A stretch of DNA of 64,000 bases from Streptomyces sp. L2 (GTDB lineage: Bacteria; Actinomycetota; Actinomycetes; Streptomycetales; Streptomycetaceae), in contig NZ_QBDT01000001.1 in NCBI RefSeq assembly GCF_004124325.1, positions 7,254,001 to 7,318,000 on the forward strand, given 5' to 3'. A program made the translations under genes and the position numbers. Below, one piece after another: positions 1 to 8,423 of this stretch. The notes below the pieces were generated by a model, which saw only the letters and a program-made list of their open reading frames with translations, did no database searches and was not told the origin of the DNA. Numbering within the stretch: the first letter of the stretch is position 1; the number at the start of each line of letters is the position of its first letter.

Positions 1-486
1 CAGGGGCGCAGCGAATACGGGCCGCGCGCCCTCGGTCACCGCTCCCTGCTGGCGCACCCCGGCCGCCCGGAGAACCTGGAACGGCTCAACGCGGTCAAGG
101 GACGCGAGGAGTTCCGGCCCGTCGCGCCCATGGTCCTGGCCGAGCGGGCCGCCGAACTCTTCGACGGGCCGCTGCCCAGCCCGCACATGCTGTTCGTGCA
201 CGACGTCGCCGCCGGCTGGCGCGACCGCATTCCGGCCGTCGTCCACGTCGACGGCACCGCCCGCATCCAGACCGTGGACCGCGCCGACGAACCCCTCGTG
301 GCCCGCATGATCGACGGTTTCGAACGGCGCACCGGGCTGCCCGTGGTCGTCAACACCAGCCTCAACACCGCCGGCCGGCCCATGGTCGACGACCCCCGCG
401 ACGCCCTGGAGTGCTTCGGCTCGGCCCCCGTCGACCTGCTCGCCCTCGGCCCGTTCGCGATCCGCCGCGCGAAGGCGTTCGCATGA
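1..486 (+). CDS. Carbamoyltransferase C-terminal part (NodU/CmcH family), 5'-truncated
   Basis: The open frame enters from the left edge and ends at 486, giving about 161 residues of a carbamoyltransferase that is normally 550-600 long. Visible family features are the EYGPRALGHRSLL block, the REEFRPVAPMV segment just after it, and VVNTSLNTAGRPMVDDPRDAL near the end. These belong to the YrdC-like/C-terminal half that activates carbamoyl phosphate and moves the carbamoyl group to a sugar or other hydroxyl. The stop overlaps the next start (ATGA at 483), so it is the upstream member of the sugar operon. I infer that it carbamoylates a sugar, possibly the heptose made here; the acceptor cannot be read from the sequence. 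Family assignment is firm. Confidence 0.9.
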   Translation, partial: QGRSEYGPRALGHRSLLAHPGRPENLERLNAVKGREEFRPVAPMVLAERAAELFDGPLPSPHMLFVHDVAAGWRDRIPAVVHVDGTARIQTVDRADEPLVARMIDGFERRTGLPVVVNTSLNTAGRPMVDDPRDALECFGSAPVDLLALGPFAIRRAKAFA

Positions 487-1478
487 GCCCCGCGCCCGCC
501 TACAGCGTCGTCGTCCCGACGATCGGCCGCCCCTGCCTCGCCGAGTGCCTGCGCGCGCTCGCCGCGGCCGAGGGGCACCCGCCGCACGAGGTGATCGTCG
601 TCGACGACCGGCCCGCCCCCGACGGCGACCTGCCGCTGGAGCCCGCCGGGCTCCTCCTCGACCGGGTCCGCACCCTGCGCACCGGTGGCCGGGGCCCGGC
701 CGCCGCCCGCAACGCCGGCTGGCGGACCGTGCGCACCCCCTGGACCGTCTTCCTCGACGACGACGTCCAGGTGCTGTCCCACTGGTCCCGGCTGCTCGCC
801 GAGGACCTGCGGGCGGCCGGGGAGGACGTCGGCGGCATCCAGGGGCGGTTGCGTGTCCCCCTGCCCCTGGACCGCCGGCCCACCGACTGGGAACGCAACA
901 CCGCCGGCCTGGAGAACGCCGCCTGGGCCACGGCCGACATGGCCTACCGGACGGCCGCCCTCACCCGCGTCGACGGCTTCGACGAGCGGTTCCCGCGCGC
1001 CTTCCGGGAGGACGCCGACCTCGCGCTGCGCGTCCAGCGGGCCGGCTGGACCCTGTGCCGGGGCAGCCGGATCACCTGCCACCCGGTCCGCCCGGCCCAC
1101 TGGTGGGCCTCGCTGCCCGTGCAGCGCGGCAACGCCGACGACGTGCTGATGAACCGGCTGCACGGGCGCGACTGGTGGACCCGCGCCCAGGCATCCCGGG
1201 GACGACTGCCCCGGCACCTGGCCGTGACCGGTGCCGCGCTCGCCGCCGCCTCCTGCGCCCTGGCCGGCCGCCGCCGGACCGCCGTCGCGCTCGCCGCCCT
1301 GTGGACCCTGGGCACGGCCGAGTTCGCGCTCACCCGCATCCTGCCCGGCCCGCGCATCGCCCGCGAGATCGCCGGGATGCTCGGCACCAGCGTCCTCATC
1401 CCGCCGCTCGCCACCCGGCACTGGCTGCGCGGAGTGGTCCGCCACCGGCACGCCGTACCCCTCGGAGGCGACCGGTGA
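483..1478 (+). CDS. Family 2 glycosyltransferase with C-terminal membrane-associated region
   Basis: A 331-residue GT-A fold glycosyltransferase. The N-terminus YSVVVPTIGRPCLAECLRAL starts a Rossmann-like nucleotide-sugar domain, followed by VIVVDDRP, the PAAARNAGWR block and the FLDDDVQ metal-binding DXD-type motif near residues 95-100. The catalytic-base region FREDADLALRVQRAG follows near residue 178, and there is a hydrophobic C-terminal stretch (about residues 240-315) that may associate with the membrane. ATG 483 overlaps the carbamoyltransferase stop by 4 bp, and the stop overlaps the next GTG start, so coupling is likely. Donor and acceptor are unknown; context suggests transfer within a heptose-containing glycan. 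Confidence 0.88.
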   Translation: MSPAPAYSVVVPTIGRPCLAECLRALAAAEGHPPHEVIVVDDRPAPDGDLPLEPAGLLLDRVRTLRTGGRGPAAARNAGWRTVRTPWTVFLDDDVQVLSHWSRLLAEDLRAAGEDVGGIQGRLRVPLPLDRRPTDWERNTAGLENAAWATADMAYRTAALTRVDGFDERFPRAFREDADLALRVQRAGWTLCRGSRITCHPVRPAHWWASLPVQRGNADDVLMNRLHGRDWWTRAQASRGRLPRHLAVTGAALAAASCALAGRRRTAVALAALWTLGTAEFALTRILPGPRIAREIAGMLGTSVLIPPLATRHWLRGVVRHRHAVPLGGDR

Positions 1479-2515
1479 GCACCGGGCACTTCCGTGAACT
1501 TCCGCTCGCAGCTGTCCTGTTCGACCGGGACGGCACCCTCGTCCACGACGTGCCGTACAACGGCGACCCGGACCGGGTACGGCTGCTGCCCGGCGCCGCG
1601 GAGGCCGTCGCCCTGGCCCGCTCGGCGGGCCTGGCCACCGGCGTGGTCAGCAACCAGTCCGGCGTCGGCCGCGGCCTGCTCACCGAGGACGAGGTCCGCC
1701 GCGTCGACGAGCGCGTGGACGCCCTCCTCGGCGGCCTGGACACCTGGCTCCACTGCCCCCACCTCCCGGACGCCGGCTGCCCCTGCCGCAAGCCCAGGCC
1801 CGGACTGATCCTCGCGGCGGCGGCCCGCCTCGGCGTCTCCCCGCACGCCTGCCTGGTCATCGGGGACATCGCCGCCGACGTGGAAGCCGCCCACGCGGCG
1901 GGCGCCCGCGCCGCACTCGTCCCCAACGCGGCCACCGCCCCGGCGGAAACGGAACGCTACGCCGCCGAGCACGCCCCCGACGCCCTCACGGCCCTCCGCC
2001 GGGCCCTGGCCCAAACCCCGGCACCAGCGGGGACCCAGGCCCCCCGCACGCCACCGAAACGCCCCGAAGCCGGAGCAGCCGTGCACGCGTCGGACGCGCC
2101 GGCCACCGTGCACGGGTCCGGGGCAGTCGTCAACGGGGCCACGTCTGCCATGCCCGCGACCGGGCGCACCCCGGTTGCGCCGGCCACCGTGCGCACGCTG
2201 GAGGCGCGTGCCACCGGGGCCACGTCTGACGCGCGCGTGACCGGGCGCACCCCGGTTGCGCCGGCCACCGTGCGCACGCTGGAGGCGCGTGCCACCGGGG
2301 CCACGTCTGACGCGCGCGCGACCGGGCGCACCCCGGAGGAGCCGGCCACCGTGCACACGCCGGACGCGCGAGCGGCGGGGGACACGTCCGGCGCGCCCGC
2401 CCTCGGGCACCCGGGGGTCCCGTCAAGCCCCCGTGCACAGGACGGGACACGGCCCCGCTCCGTGCCCCGGCCGAACGGTGAGACGCGCCGAGCGGTGGGG
2501 CGGTGGTCGCCGTGA
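1475..2515 (+). CDS. gmhB: D-glycero-D-manno-heptose-1,7-bisphosphate phosphatase (GmhB-type HAD) with long repetitive tail
   Basis: The first ~185 residues are a HAD-superfamily histidinol/heptose bisphosphate phosphatase. The nucleophile motif LFDRDGTLVHD gives the DxDGT pair, VVSNQSGVGRG is motif II, the zinc loop HCPHLPDAGCPCRKPRPG has the Cys/His pattern of GmhB, and VIGDIAADVEAA is the acidic motif IV. It would remove the 7-phosphate before nucleotidyl transfer. GTG 1475 overlaps the GT2 stop by 4 bp. The protein is 346 residues, against about 180-190 for the family. The extra ~160 residues (from about 1990) are an Ala/Thr/Pro-rich tail containing a 27-residue tandem repeat. The catalytic call is confident; whether the tail has a role is unknown. 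Confidence 0.85.
   Translation: MSTGHFRELPLAAVLFDRDGTLVHDVPYNGDPDRVRLLPGAAEAVALARSAGLATGVVSNQSGVGRGLLTEDEVRRVDERVDALLGGLDTWLHCPHLPDAGCPCRKPRPGLILAAAARLGVSPHACLVIGDIAADVEAAHAAGARAALVPNAATAPAETERYAAEHAPDALTALRRALAQTPAPAGTQAPRTPPKRPEAGAAVHASDAPATVHGSGAVVNGATSAMPATGRTPVAPATVRTLEARATGATSDARVTGRTPVAPATVRTLEARATGATSDARATGRTPEEPATVHTPDARAAGDTSGAPALGHPGVPSSPRAQDGTRPRSVPRPNGETRRAVGRWSP
2156..2360 (+). repeat. 81-bp tandem repeat in the gmhB tail (two full copies plus a partial)
   Basis: An 81-bp unit begins at 2156, 2237 and 2318. The first two copies are nearly identical and the third diverges after about 24 bases. Because 81 is a multiple of three, each copy adds 27 residues (TGRTPVAPATVRTLEARATG and seven more) without breaking the frame. 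Copy number could change by slippage or recombination without killing the phosphatase. Confidence 0.9.
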
Positions 2516-3522
2516 AGGCGCTCGTCGTCCGGCTCGACAGTTTCGGTGACGTCCTGCTCGCCGGGCCCGCCGTGCGGGCCGTCGCCGCCGGCTGCTCCCA
2601 CGTGAGCATGCTGTGCGGGCCGCGCGGCGCCGACGCCGCCCGGATGCTGCCCGGGGTCGACGAGGTCCTGGTGTGGGAGGCCCCCTGGGAGGGCTTCGAC
2701 CCGCCCCCGGTGATCCCGGCGGACGTCGACGCACTGCTGACCCGGCTGCGCGCGGCCGCCCTCGACACCGCCCTGATCCTGACCTCCTTCCATCAGAGCC
2801 CGCTGCCCACCGCGCTGCTGCTGCGGCTCGCCGGGGTCGGCCGGATCGGCGCCGACAGCGTCGGCCACCCCGGTCGGCTGCTGGACGTACGGCGCCGGCG
2901 GCTGCCGGAGCGCCACGAGGCCGAGGCCGCCCTCGACACCGCCACCGCCCTGGGCTTCCCGCGGCCGGCCGGTGACGACGGCCGGCTGCGCGTCGTACCG
3001 CCCCCGGACACCAGCGCCCTGACCGGGCACGGCCCGTACGTCGTCCTGCACCCCGGCGCCAGCGCCCCCGCCCGCGCCTGGAGCCCCGACCGGTGCGTGG
3101 AGGCCGTCGCCCTGCTCGCCGACGCCGGGCACCGCGTGGTCGTCACCGGCGGCCCCGGCGAGCGGCCCCTGACCCGCCGGGTGGCCGGCGACCTCGCCGT
3201 GGACCTCGGCGGCCGCACCACCGCGCGCACCCTCGCCGGTGTGCTGCGCATGGCCGACGCCGTCGTCAGCGCCAACACCGGCCCCGCCCACCTGGCCGCG
3301 GCCGTCGGCACCCCCGTGGTGTCGCTGTTCGCGCCGGTGGTCCCGGCCGGCCGCTGGGCGCCGTACGGCGTCCCCGTGATCCTTCTCGGCGACCCGTCGG
3401 CGCCGTGCGCGGACACCAGGGCCCTGGTCTGCCCGGTGCCCGGACACCCCTGCCTGGACGAGGTCACCGGGCAGGACGTGGTGCGCGCGGTCCACAAGCT
3501 CATGCAGGAGGGCCCCTCATGA
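2512..3522 (+). CDS. Family 9 glycosyltransferase (ADP-heptose:heptosyltransferase-like)
   Basis: A 336-residue GT-B protein of the heptosyltransferase family. The N-terminal KALVVRLDSFGDVLLAGPAV is the RxDxxGD signature, VVLHPGASAPARAW opens the donor-binding domain, and VSANTGPAHLAAAVGTPVVS is the conserved TGPxHLA donor motif near residues 250-265. I placed the start at GTG 2512 because it forms a GTGA overlap with the gmhB stop, like its neighbours; an in-frame GTG at 2503 adds three residues. Partner enzymes for activated heptose are in the same operon, so a heptose donor is a reasonable inference. Gram-positives lack LPS, so the acceptor must be something else. Confidence 0.85.
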   Translation: MKALVVRLDSFGDVLLAGPAVRAVAAGCSHVSMLCGPRGADAARMLPGVDEVLVWEAPWEGFDPPPVIPADVDALLTRLRAAALDTALILTSFHQSPLPTALLLRLAGVGRIGADSVGHPGRLLDVRRRRLPERHEAEAALDTATALGFPRPAGDDGRLRVVPPPDTSALTGHGPYVVLHPGASAPARAWSPDRCVEAVALLADAGHRVVVTGGPGERPLTRRVAGDLAVDLGGRTTARTLAGVLRMADAVVSANTGPAHLAAAVGTPVVSLFAPVVPAGRWAPYGVPVILLGDPSAPCADTRALVCPVPGHPCLDEVTGQDVVRAVHKLMQEGPS

Positions 3523-4481
3523 ACATCCTCGTCTGGCACGTGCACGGTTCATGGCTCACGGCCTTCGTGCAGGGCCCGTACACCTACCTCGTCCCGGTCA
3601 CCGAGGACCGCGGGCCCGACGGCCTGGGCCGGGCGGTCACCTGGGACTGGCCCGCCACCGTGCAGGAGCGCACGCCGAAGGAACTCTGGGACAGCGACAT
3701 CGACCTGATGGTGCTCCAGCGCCCCCACGAACTCGACCTGGCCCTGCGCTGGACCGGCCGGCGCCCCGGCGTGGACGTCCCCGCCGTGTACGTCGAGCAC
3801 AACTGCCCCGGCGAGTCCGCCGAGCGGACCCAGCACCCGCTGGCCGCGCAGAGCCGGATACCCGTCGTCCACGTCACCCACTTCAACCGGCTGATGTGGG
3901 ACAACGGCACGGCACCCACCGAGGTCGTCGAGCACGGCGTCATCGACCCCGGCCCGCTGTGGACCGGCGCCGAGCAGCGGGCGGCGGTCGTCGTCAACGA
4001 GCCGGTGCGCAGGGGCCGTACGACCGGGACGGACCTGCTGCCCCGCTTCGCCTGCTCGGCCCCGCTCGACGTCTTCGGCATGGGCACCGACGGGCTCGCC
4101 GAGCGCCTCGGCCTGCCGCCCGAGCGGTGCCGCAGCCGGGACCTGCCGCAGGCCGCCCTGCACGCGGCGATGGCCCGCTGCCGGCTGTACCTGCACCCGG
4201 TGCGCTGGACCTCCCTCGGACTGTCCCTGCTGGAGGCCATGTTCCTCGGCATGCCCGTCGTCGCCCTCGACACCACCGAGGTCAGGGAGGCGATACCCGA
4301 GGGCGCCGGGGTGGTCTCCAACCGCCTCGACGTCCTCGACGAGGCCATCAGGACGTTCCTCGCCGACCCGGAGTACGCGCGCCTGACCGGGGACGCCGCC
4401 AGGACCGCGGCGCAGGCCCGCTACGGAGAGCGGCGCTTCCTGGACGACTGGGAGCGCCTGATCAAGGAGGTCACCCGATGA
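3519..4481 (+). CDS. GT-B glycosyltransferase (GT1/GT4-like)
   Basis: A 320-residue glycosyltransferase. It opens with MNILVWHVHGSWLTAFVQGP, resembling the N-terminal domain of short GT4-like enzymes. The C-terminal donor domain shows LYLHPVRWTSLGLSLLEAM and GMPVVALDTTEVREAIPEGA, the family E-x7-E-type region around residues 228-262. The start overlaps the GT9 stop and the stop overlaps the next start by 4 bp each. It is shorter than a canonical GT4 (370-420 residues). Substrates are unknown; context places it in the same glycan pathway. Confidence 0.8.
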   Translation: MNILVWHVHGSWLTAFVQGPYTYLVPVTEDRGPDGLGRAVTWDWPATVQERTPKELWDSDIDLMVLQRPHELDLALRWTGRRPGVDVPAVYVEHNCPGESAERTQHPLAAQSRIPVVHVTHFNRLMWDNGTAPTEVVEHGVIDPGPLWTGAEQRAAVVVNEPVRRGRTTGTDLLPRFACSAPLDVFGMGTDGLAERLGLPPERCRSRDLPQAALHAAMARCRLYLHPVRWTSLGLSLLEAMFLGMPVVALDTTEVREAIPEGAGVVSNRLDVLDEAIRTFLADPEYARLTGDAARTAAQARYGERRFLDDWERLIKEVTR

Positions 4482-5713
4482 GCCGCAGTCTGCCCTCGGC
4501 CGGGCGCGTCGCCATGGTCTCCGAGCACGCCAGCCCCCTGGCCGCCCTCGGCGGACCGGACGCGGGCGGCCAGAACGTCTACGTGGCGCAGGTCGCCCGG
4601 CAGCTCGCCCGCAGGGGGTACCGGGTCACCGTCTACACCCGCCGGGACTCCACCGGGCTGCCGGACCGGGTGACCCTCATCGACGGCGTGCAGGTCGTGC
4701 ACGTGCCCGCCGGGCCGCCGGCCCCCGTCCCCAAGGACGAACTCCTGCCGCACATGGCCGAGTTCGGCGCCTTCCTGGCCCGGCAGTGGTCGGCGGCCCC
4801 GCCCGACGTGGCGCACTCCCACTTCTGGATGTCCGGCCTCGCCGCCCTCGCCGGCGCCCGCGGGCTCGGCATCCCCGTCGTGCAGACCTACCACGCGCTC
4901 GGCACCGTCAAGCGGCGCTACCAGGGCGCCGACGACACCAGCCCGGCCGAACGCCTCGCGATCGAGGAGGCCATCGGGCACGACTGCGCCCGCATCATCG
5001 CCACCTGCAGCGACGAGGTCGCCGAACTCAAGGCCATGGGCCTGCCCGAGGACCGGATCAGCGTCGTGCCCTGCGGCGTCGACCCCGACCAGTTCGCCCC
5101 CGTCGGCCCGCCCCGTGCCGCGCTCGGCTGGCGCAGGCGGCTCCTCGCCGTCGGCCGGCTCGTCCCGCGCAAGGGCTACGACCGCGCGATCCGCGCCCTC
5201 GCCGGTGTCCCGGACGCCGAACTCCTCGTCGCCGGCGGTCCCGAGGCCGACATGCTCGGCGCCGACCCGGAGGCCGAGCGGCTGAACAACATCGCCGACG
5301 ACCACGGCGTCACCGACCGCGTCACCCTGCTCGGCGGGGTCAGCCGCACCCGCATGCCCCGGCTGATGTCCAGCGCCGACCTCGTGCTGTCGCTGCCCCG
5401 CTACGAGCCCTTCGGCATCGTCCCGCTGGAGGCGATGGCGTGCGCCACCCCGGTCGTCGCCACCGCGGTCGGCGGCCAGCTCGACACGGTCGTCGACGGC
5501 ACCACCGGCGTCCTCGTCCCGGCCGACGACGGGCACGACCTCGGCGCAGTCGTCCGTGACCTCCTCGCCGACCCCGACCTGCTCGCCCGCTACGGCGCCG
5601 CCGGCCGCCGCCGGGTCCTGGCCCACTACACCTGGGACCGGGTGGCCGCCGGTGTGGCCGGGGTGTACGGCGCCGTGTCCTCGATCCCCTCGCTCTCGGG
5701 AGTCGTCCGATGA
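4478..5713 (+). CDS. GT4 family glycosyltransferase (sucrose-phosphate synthase/MshA-like)
   Basis: A 411-residue GT-B enzyme. The N-terminal block EHASPLAALGGPDAGGQNVY is the sugar-phosphate acceptor loop of the MshA/sucrose synthase branch. YHALGTVKRRYQG and PCGVDPDQFAP lie in the middle. LLAVGRLVPRKGYDRAIRAL starts the donor domain, and LPRYEPFGIVPLEAMACATP carries the conserved E-x7-E motif. It is coupled by a 4-bp overlap to genes on both sides. The GGQNVY loop suggests that the acceptor is a phosphorylated or polyol-like sugar; this is an inference from family members and the true acceptor is unknown. Confidence 0.85.
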   Translation: MSRSLPSAGRVAMVSEHASPLAALGGPDAGGQNVYVAQVARQLARRGYRVTVYTRRDSTGLPDRVTLIDGVQVVHVPAGPPAPVPKDELLPHMAEFGAFLARQWSAAPPDVAHSHFWMSGLAALAGARGLGIPVVQTYHALGTVKRRYQGADDTSPAERLAIEEAIGHDCARIIATCSDEVAELKAMGLPEDRISVVPCGVDPDQFAPVGPPRAALGWRRRLLAVGRLVPRKGYDRAIRALAGVPDAELLVAGGPEADMLGADPEAERLNNIADDHGVTDRVTLLGGVSRTRMPRLMSSADLVLSLPRYEPFGIVPLEAMACATPVVATAVGGQLDTVVDGTTGVLVPADDGHDLGAVVRDLLADPDLLARYGAAGRRRVLAHYTWDRVAAGVAGVYGAVSSIPSLSGVVR

Positions 5714-7006
5714 AGACCGTGACCGACACCGCGCACTGCGACGACCTGATGAAGGCGCTGGAGACGTTCCGCGAGTGCGGGCCACTGGTCGAGCGCATGG
5801 GCACCGAACTCGCCCGCAGGCTCGGCGCCGGCGCCCGGCTGCTCGTCGCCGGCAACGGGGGGCAGCGCGGCGCAGGCGCAGCACCTGACCGCCGAACTCG
5901 TGGGCCGCTACCGCGCCGACCGTTCGCCGTTCTCCGCGCTCGCCCTGCACGCCGACACCTCCTCCACCACCGCCATCGCCAACGACTACGGCGTCCAGGA
6001 GGTGTTCGCCCGCCAGACCGCCGCCCACGGCCGCCCCGGGGACATCCTGCTGCTGTCCACGAGCGGTGCCAGCGCCAACCTGCTCACCGCGGCCGAGCGG
6101 GCCCACGGCCTCGGCATGACGGTATGGGCCCTGACCGGCCGCGCCCCCAACCCGCTGCACCTCGCGAGCGACGAGGCGCTGTGCGTGGACGCCCCCGTCT
6201 CCGCCACCGTGCAGGAACTCCACCTGGTCGCCGTCCACATGCTCTGCGAGTCCTTCGACGAGGCAGTCGAACACGGCGAGGCCGACGGCATCCCGCCGAC
6301 CGGTTCCGCGAACAGTCCCGCGAACGGTTCCACGACGGGTCCCGCTACCGGCTCCGCCGTCGGTCCCGAGAACGGCAGGCCCGGCATGGTAGGCGGCCTC
6401 ATCGGCCGCGCCCGCTCCGTGGGCCGCACCCCGGAGCCCCCGCCGGACGGTACTCGCCCACGGACCGCCGCAGGACCGGCGAACCGCCCGTCGGGCTCTC
6501 CGCCGGGGCCGGCCCGACCAGCTGTTCGCTCGGGTGAGAGCCGGCCGGACGCCGTCGGCAGCGGGCAGGTCTCCTCGCGGGGCGGTGCGGCTGTGGTGGA
6601 CGGTTCTGCGGGGCCGGTGAACGGCCCTTCGGGTTCTCCGCCGGGGGCGGTCCGACCGGACGCGGGCGCCGGTGCCGCGCAGCCGTCGTGGGACGGTTCG
6701 GGGGCTGGGGGCGGTGCCCCAGGCGTGTACCCGGGTGAGGGCTGGCGGCCGGACGCCGTTGGTGGCACCCCGGTTTCCTCGCGGGAGGGTACGGGCGCGG
6801 TGGACGGTGGTGCGGGACCGCCCCCCGGCCGGGCCCGGTCCGGCGCCCGCGGTGGCGTTTCGGTGCCGCGCGACGGTTCCCGGGCGCCCGGCCAGGAGTC
6901 CCGCCGGGCCGCAGGTGACGGAGACCGCGCGTCGGGCCCCCCGTCGGGGCAAAGCGGCGGTGCCGGGGCTGCTGCTCCGGGTGTCGCCAGGGAAGGGGAC
7001 GTATGA
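5710..7006 (+). pseudogene. gmhA: GmhA-type sedoheptulose-7-phosphate isomerase (SIS domain), frameshifted, with long low-complexity tail
   Basis: The frame from ATG 5710 (coupled to the previous stop) reads well up to LLVAGNGG, then loses similarity. Shifting one base at the G6 run 5857-5862 restores the GmhA core GNGGSAAQAQHLTAELVGRY, then SPFSALALHADTSSTTAIAN, ILLLSTSGASANLLTA and an ELHLVAVHMLCESFDEAV end at about residue 190. One G is therefore surplus: either a base-call error or a real inactivating or variable frameshift. After the SIS domain the frame continues ~240 residues as a Gly/Pro/Ser/Arg-rich tail with imperfect repeats (PSGSPPG, RPDAVG, VSSR) and weaker third-base bias than its neighbours. 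Typical GmhA stops near residue 200. The enzyme makes the first heptose intermediate from sedoheptulose 7-phosphate. Confidence 0.8.
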
Positions 7007-8423
7007 ACGCCTCCCGGGCCCCCTTGTGGTCGTCGGTGACGCGCTGCTCGATCACGATCTGTGCGGGCGTGCCGAGCGGCTCGCGCCCGACGCGCCGGTG
7101 CCGGTGGTGCACGGTACGCGGCGCAGCTCGCGTCCGGGTGGGGCGGCGCTCGCCGCGTGTCTTGCCGCCGCCGACGGGCGGCCCGTCACCCTGGTCACCG
7201 CCCTGGGTGACGACGCCGCCAGCCACATCCTGCGGGGCCTGCTGGCCGGGCGCGTCGACCTGGTCGAGGTGCCGCTGGACGGCGCGCTGAGCAGCAAGAC
7301 CCGTGTCCTCGCCGGGGACCGGCCGCTGTTGCGCCTCGACGACGGCGAGGGCCGCGCCCGTGCGGCCACCGAGGCCGCGGTCGGCGCGGTCACCGGGGCC
7401 GGCGCGGTGCTGGTCGCCGACTACGGCCGGGGCACCGCCGGTGTCCTGCGGGACGCGCTGGCCGGTGCCGCCAGCCGCCTACCGGTCGTCTGGGACCCGC
7501 ATCTGCGCGGCGCCACCCCGGTGCCGGGCGTGCGCCTGGCCACGCCCTCCGCGCAGGAGGCCCGCGCCCTCGCCCGCCGGCTCGGCGCGGACACCGAACC
7601 CGGTGACGAGGCCGGCCTGCGCACGGCGGCCCGGGACGCCCGTACCCTGATCGGCGCCTGGCAGGCCCGGGCCGTGGCGATCACCCTCGGCGAGCGCGGC
7701 GCACTGCTCTCCCACGGCGAGACCCCGCTGCTGGTACCGACCCCGGCCGCCGCGGCCGGCGACCCCTGCGGCGCCGGGGACCGGTTCGCCGCGGCCGCCG
7801 CCGGACTGCTCTTCGACGGGGCCCTCACCGAGGCCGCCGTCCAGGGAGCCGTCCACGCCGCCACCCGCTACGTCGCCGAGGGCGGCGCCCACGCGCTCGC
7901 CACCGAGGACGCCCCGCCGACGGAGCCGCCACCCGACGGGGAGGCGACGGCCGACGCCGTGCGCACGGCGGCCCGGGTGCGGTCCGCCGGAGGCACGGTC
8001 GTCGCCGGCGGCTGCTTCGACCTGCTGCACGCCGGACACGTCGCCCTGCTCCAGGCCGCGCGCCGCGCCGGCGACTGCCTGATCGTCTGCGTCAACTCCG
8101 ACGACTCGGTGCGCCGCCGCAAGGGCGCGAGCCGCCCCCTGGTGCCGGCTGCCGACCGGGTCCGGGTGCTGCGCGCCCTGGAGTGCGTCGACGCGGTCGC
8201 CGTCTTCGACGAGGACACCCCCGAACGCATCCTCGGCGAACTGCGCCCGCACATCTGGGCCAAGGGCGGCGACTACGCCCGCACCCGGCTGCCCAAACAG
8301 GCGCTCGTGGAGAGCTGGGGCGGACAGGTCCTGCTGCTCCCGTACCTGGAAGGCCGCTCCACCACCACGCTCGCCGACCGCGCCGCCCTGGCTCCCGCAC
8401 CCACCGGAGGTCCCCCTCGGTGA
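6981..8423 (+). CDS. hldE: Bifunctional heptose-7-phosphate kinase / heptose-1-phosphate nucleotidyltransferase (HldE)
   Basis: A two-domain HldE. The N-terminal PfkB/ribokinase-type kinase runs from LVVVGDALLDHDLCGRAERL through the SRPGGAALAA block to the catalytic GDPCGAGDRFAAAAAGLLF (~residue 260). The C-terminal cytidylyltransferase fold has VVAGGCFDLLHAGHVALLQA (HxGH) and PEGRSTTT-like LEGRSTTTLADRAAL. Together they make heptose-1,7-bisphosphate and the nucleotide-heptose. The start is uncertain. An in-frame GTG at 6981 lacks a clear ribosome site, whereas ATG 7003 overlaps the upstream stop as ATGA like other junctions but is out of frame by one base. One more C in the 7019-7023 run would give a natural start, MNASRAPLVVVGDALLDHD. 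I suspect a one-base deletion there. Confidence 0.85.
   Translation: MSPGKGTYERLPGPLVVVGDALLDHDLCGRAERLAPDAPVPVVHGTRRSSRPGGAALAACLAAADGRPVTLVTALGDDAASHILRGLLAGRVDLVEVPLDGALSSKTRVLAGDRPLLRLDDGEGRARAATEAAVGAVTGAGAVLVADYGRGTAGVLRDALAGAASRLPVVWDPHLRGATPVPGVRLATPSAQEARALARRLGADTEPGDEAGLRTAARDARTLIGAWQARAVAITLGERGALLSHGETPLLVPTPAAAAGDPCGAGDRFAAAAAGLLFDGALTEAAVQGAVHAATRYVAEGGAHALATEDAPPTEPPPDGEATADAVRTAARVRSAGGTVVAGGCFDLLHAGHVALLQAARRAGDCLIVCVNSDDSVRRRKGASRPLVPAADRVRVLRALECVDAVAVFDEDTPERILGELRPHIWAKGGDYARTRLPKQALVESWGGQVLLLPYLEGRSTTTLADRAALAPAPTGGPPR

Noticed and set aside
7003..7290. 95-codon frame starting at ATG 7003
   Set aside because: The frame after the first ten codons has no similarity; the kinase reads in another frame, so this is a start-region remnant, not a separate gene.
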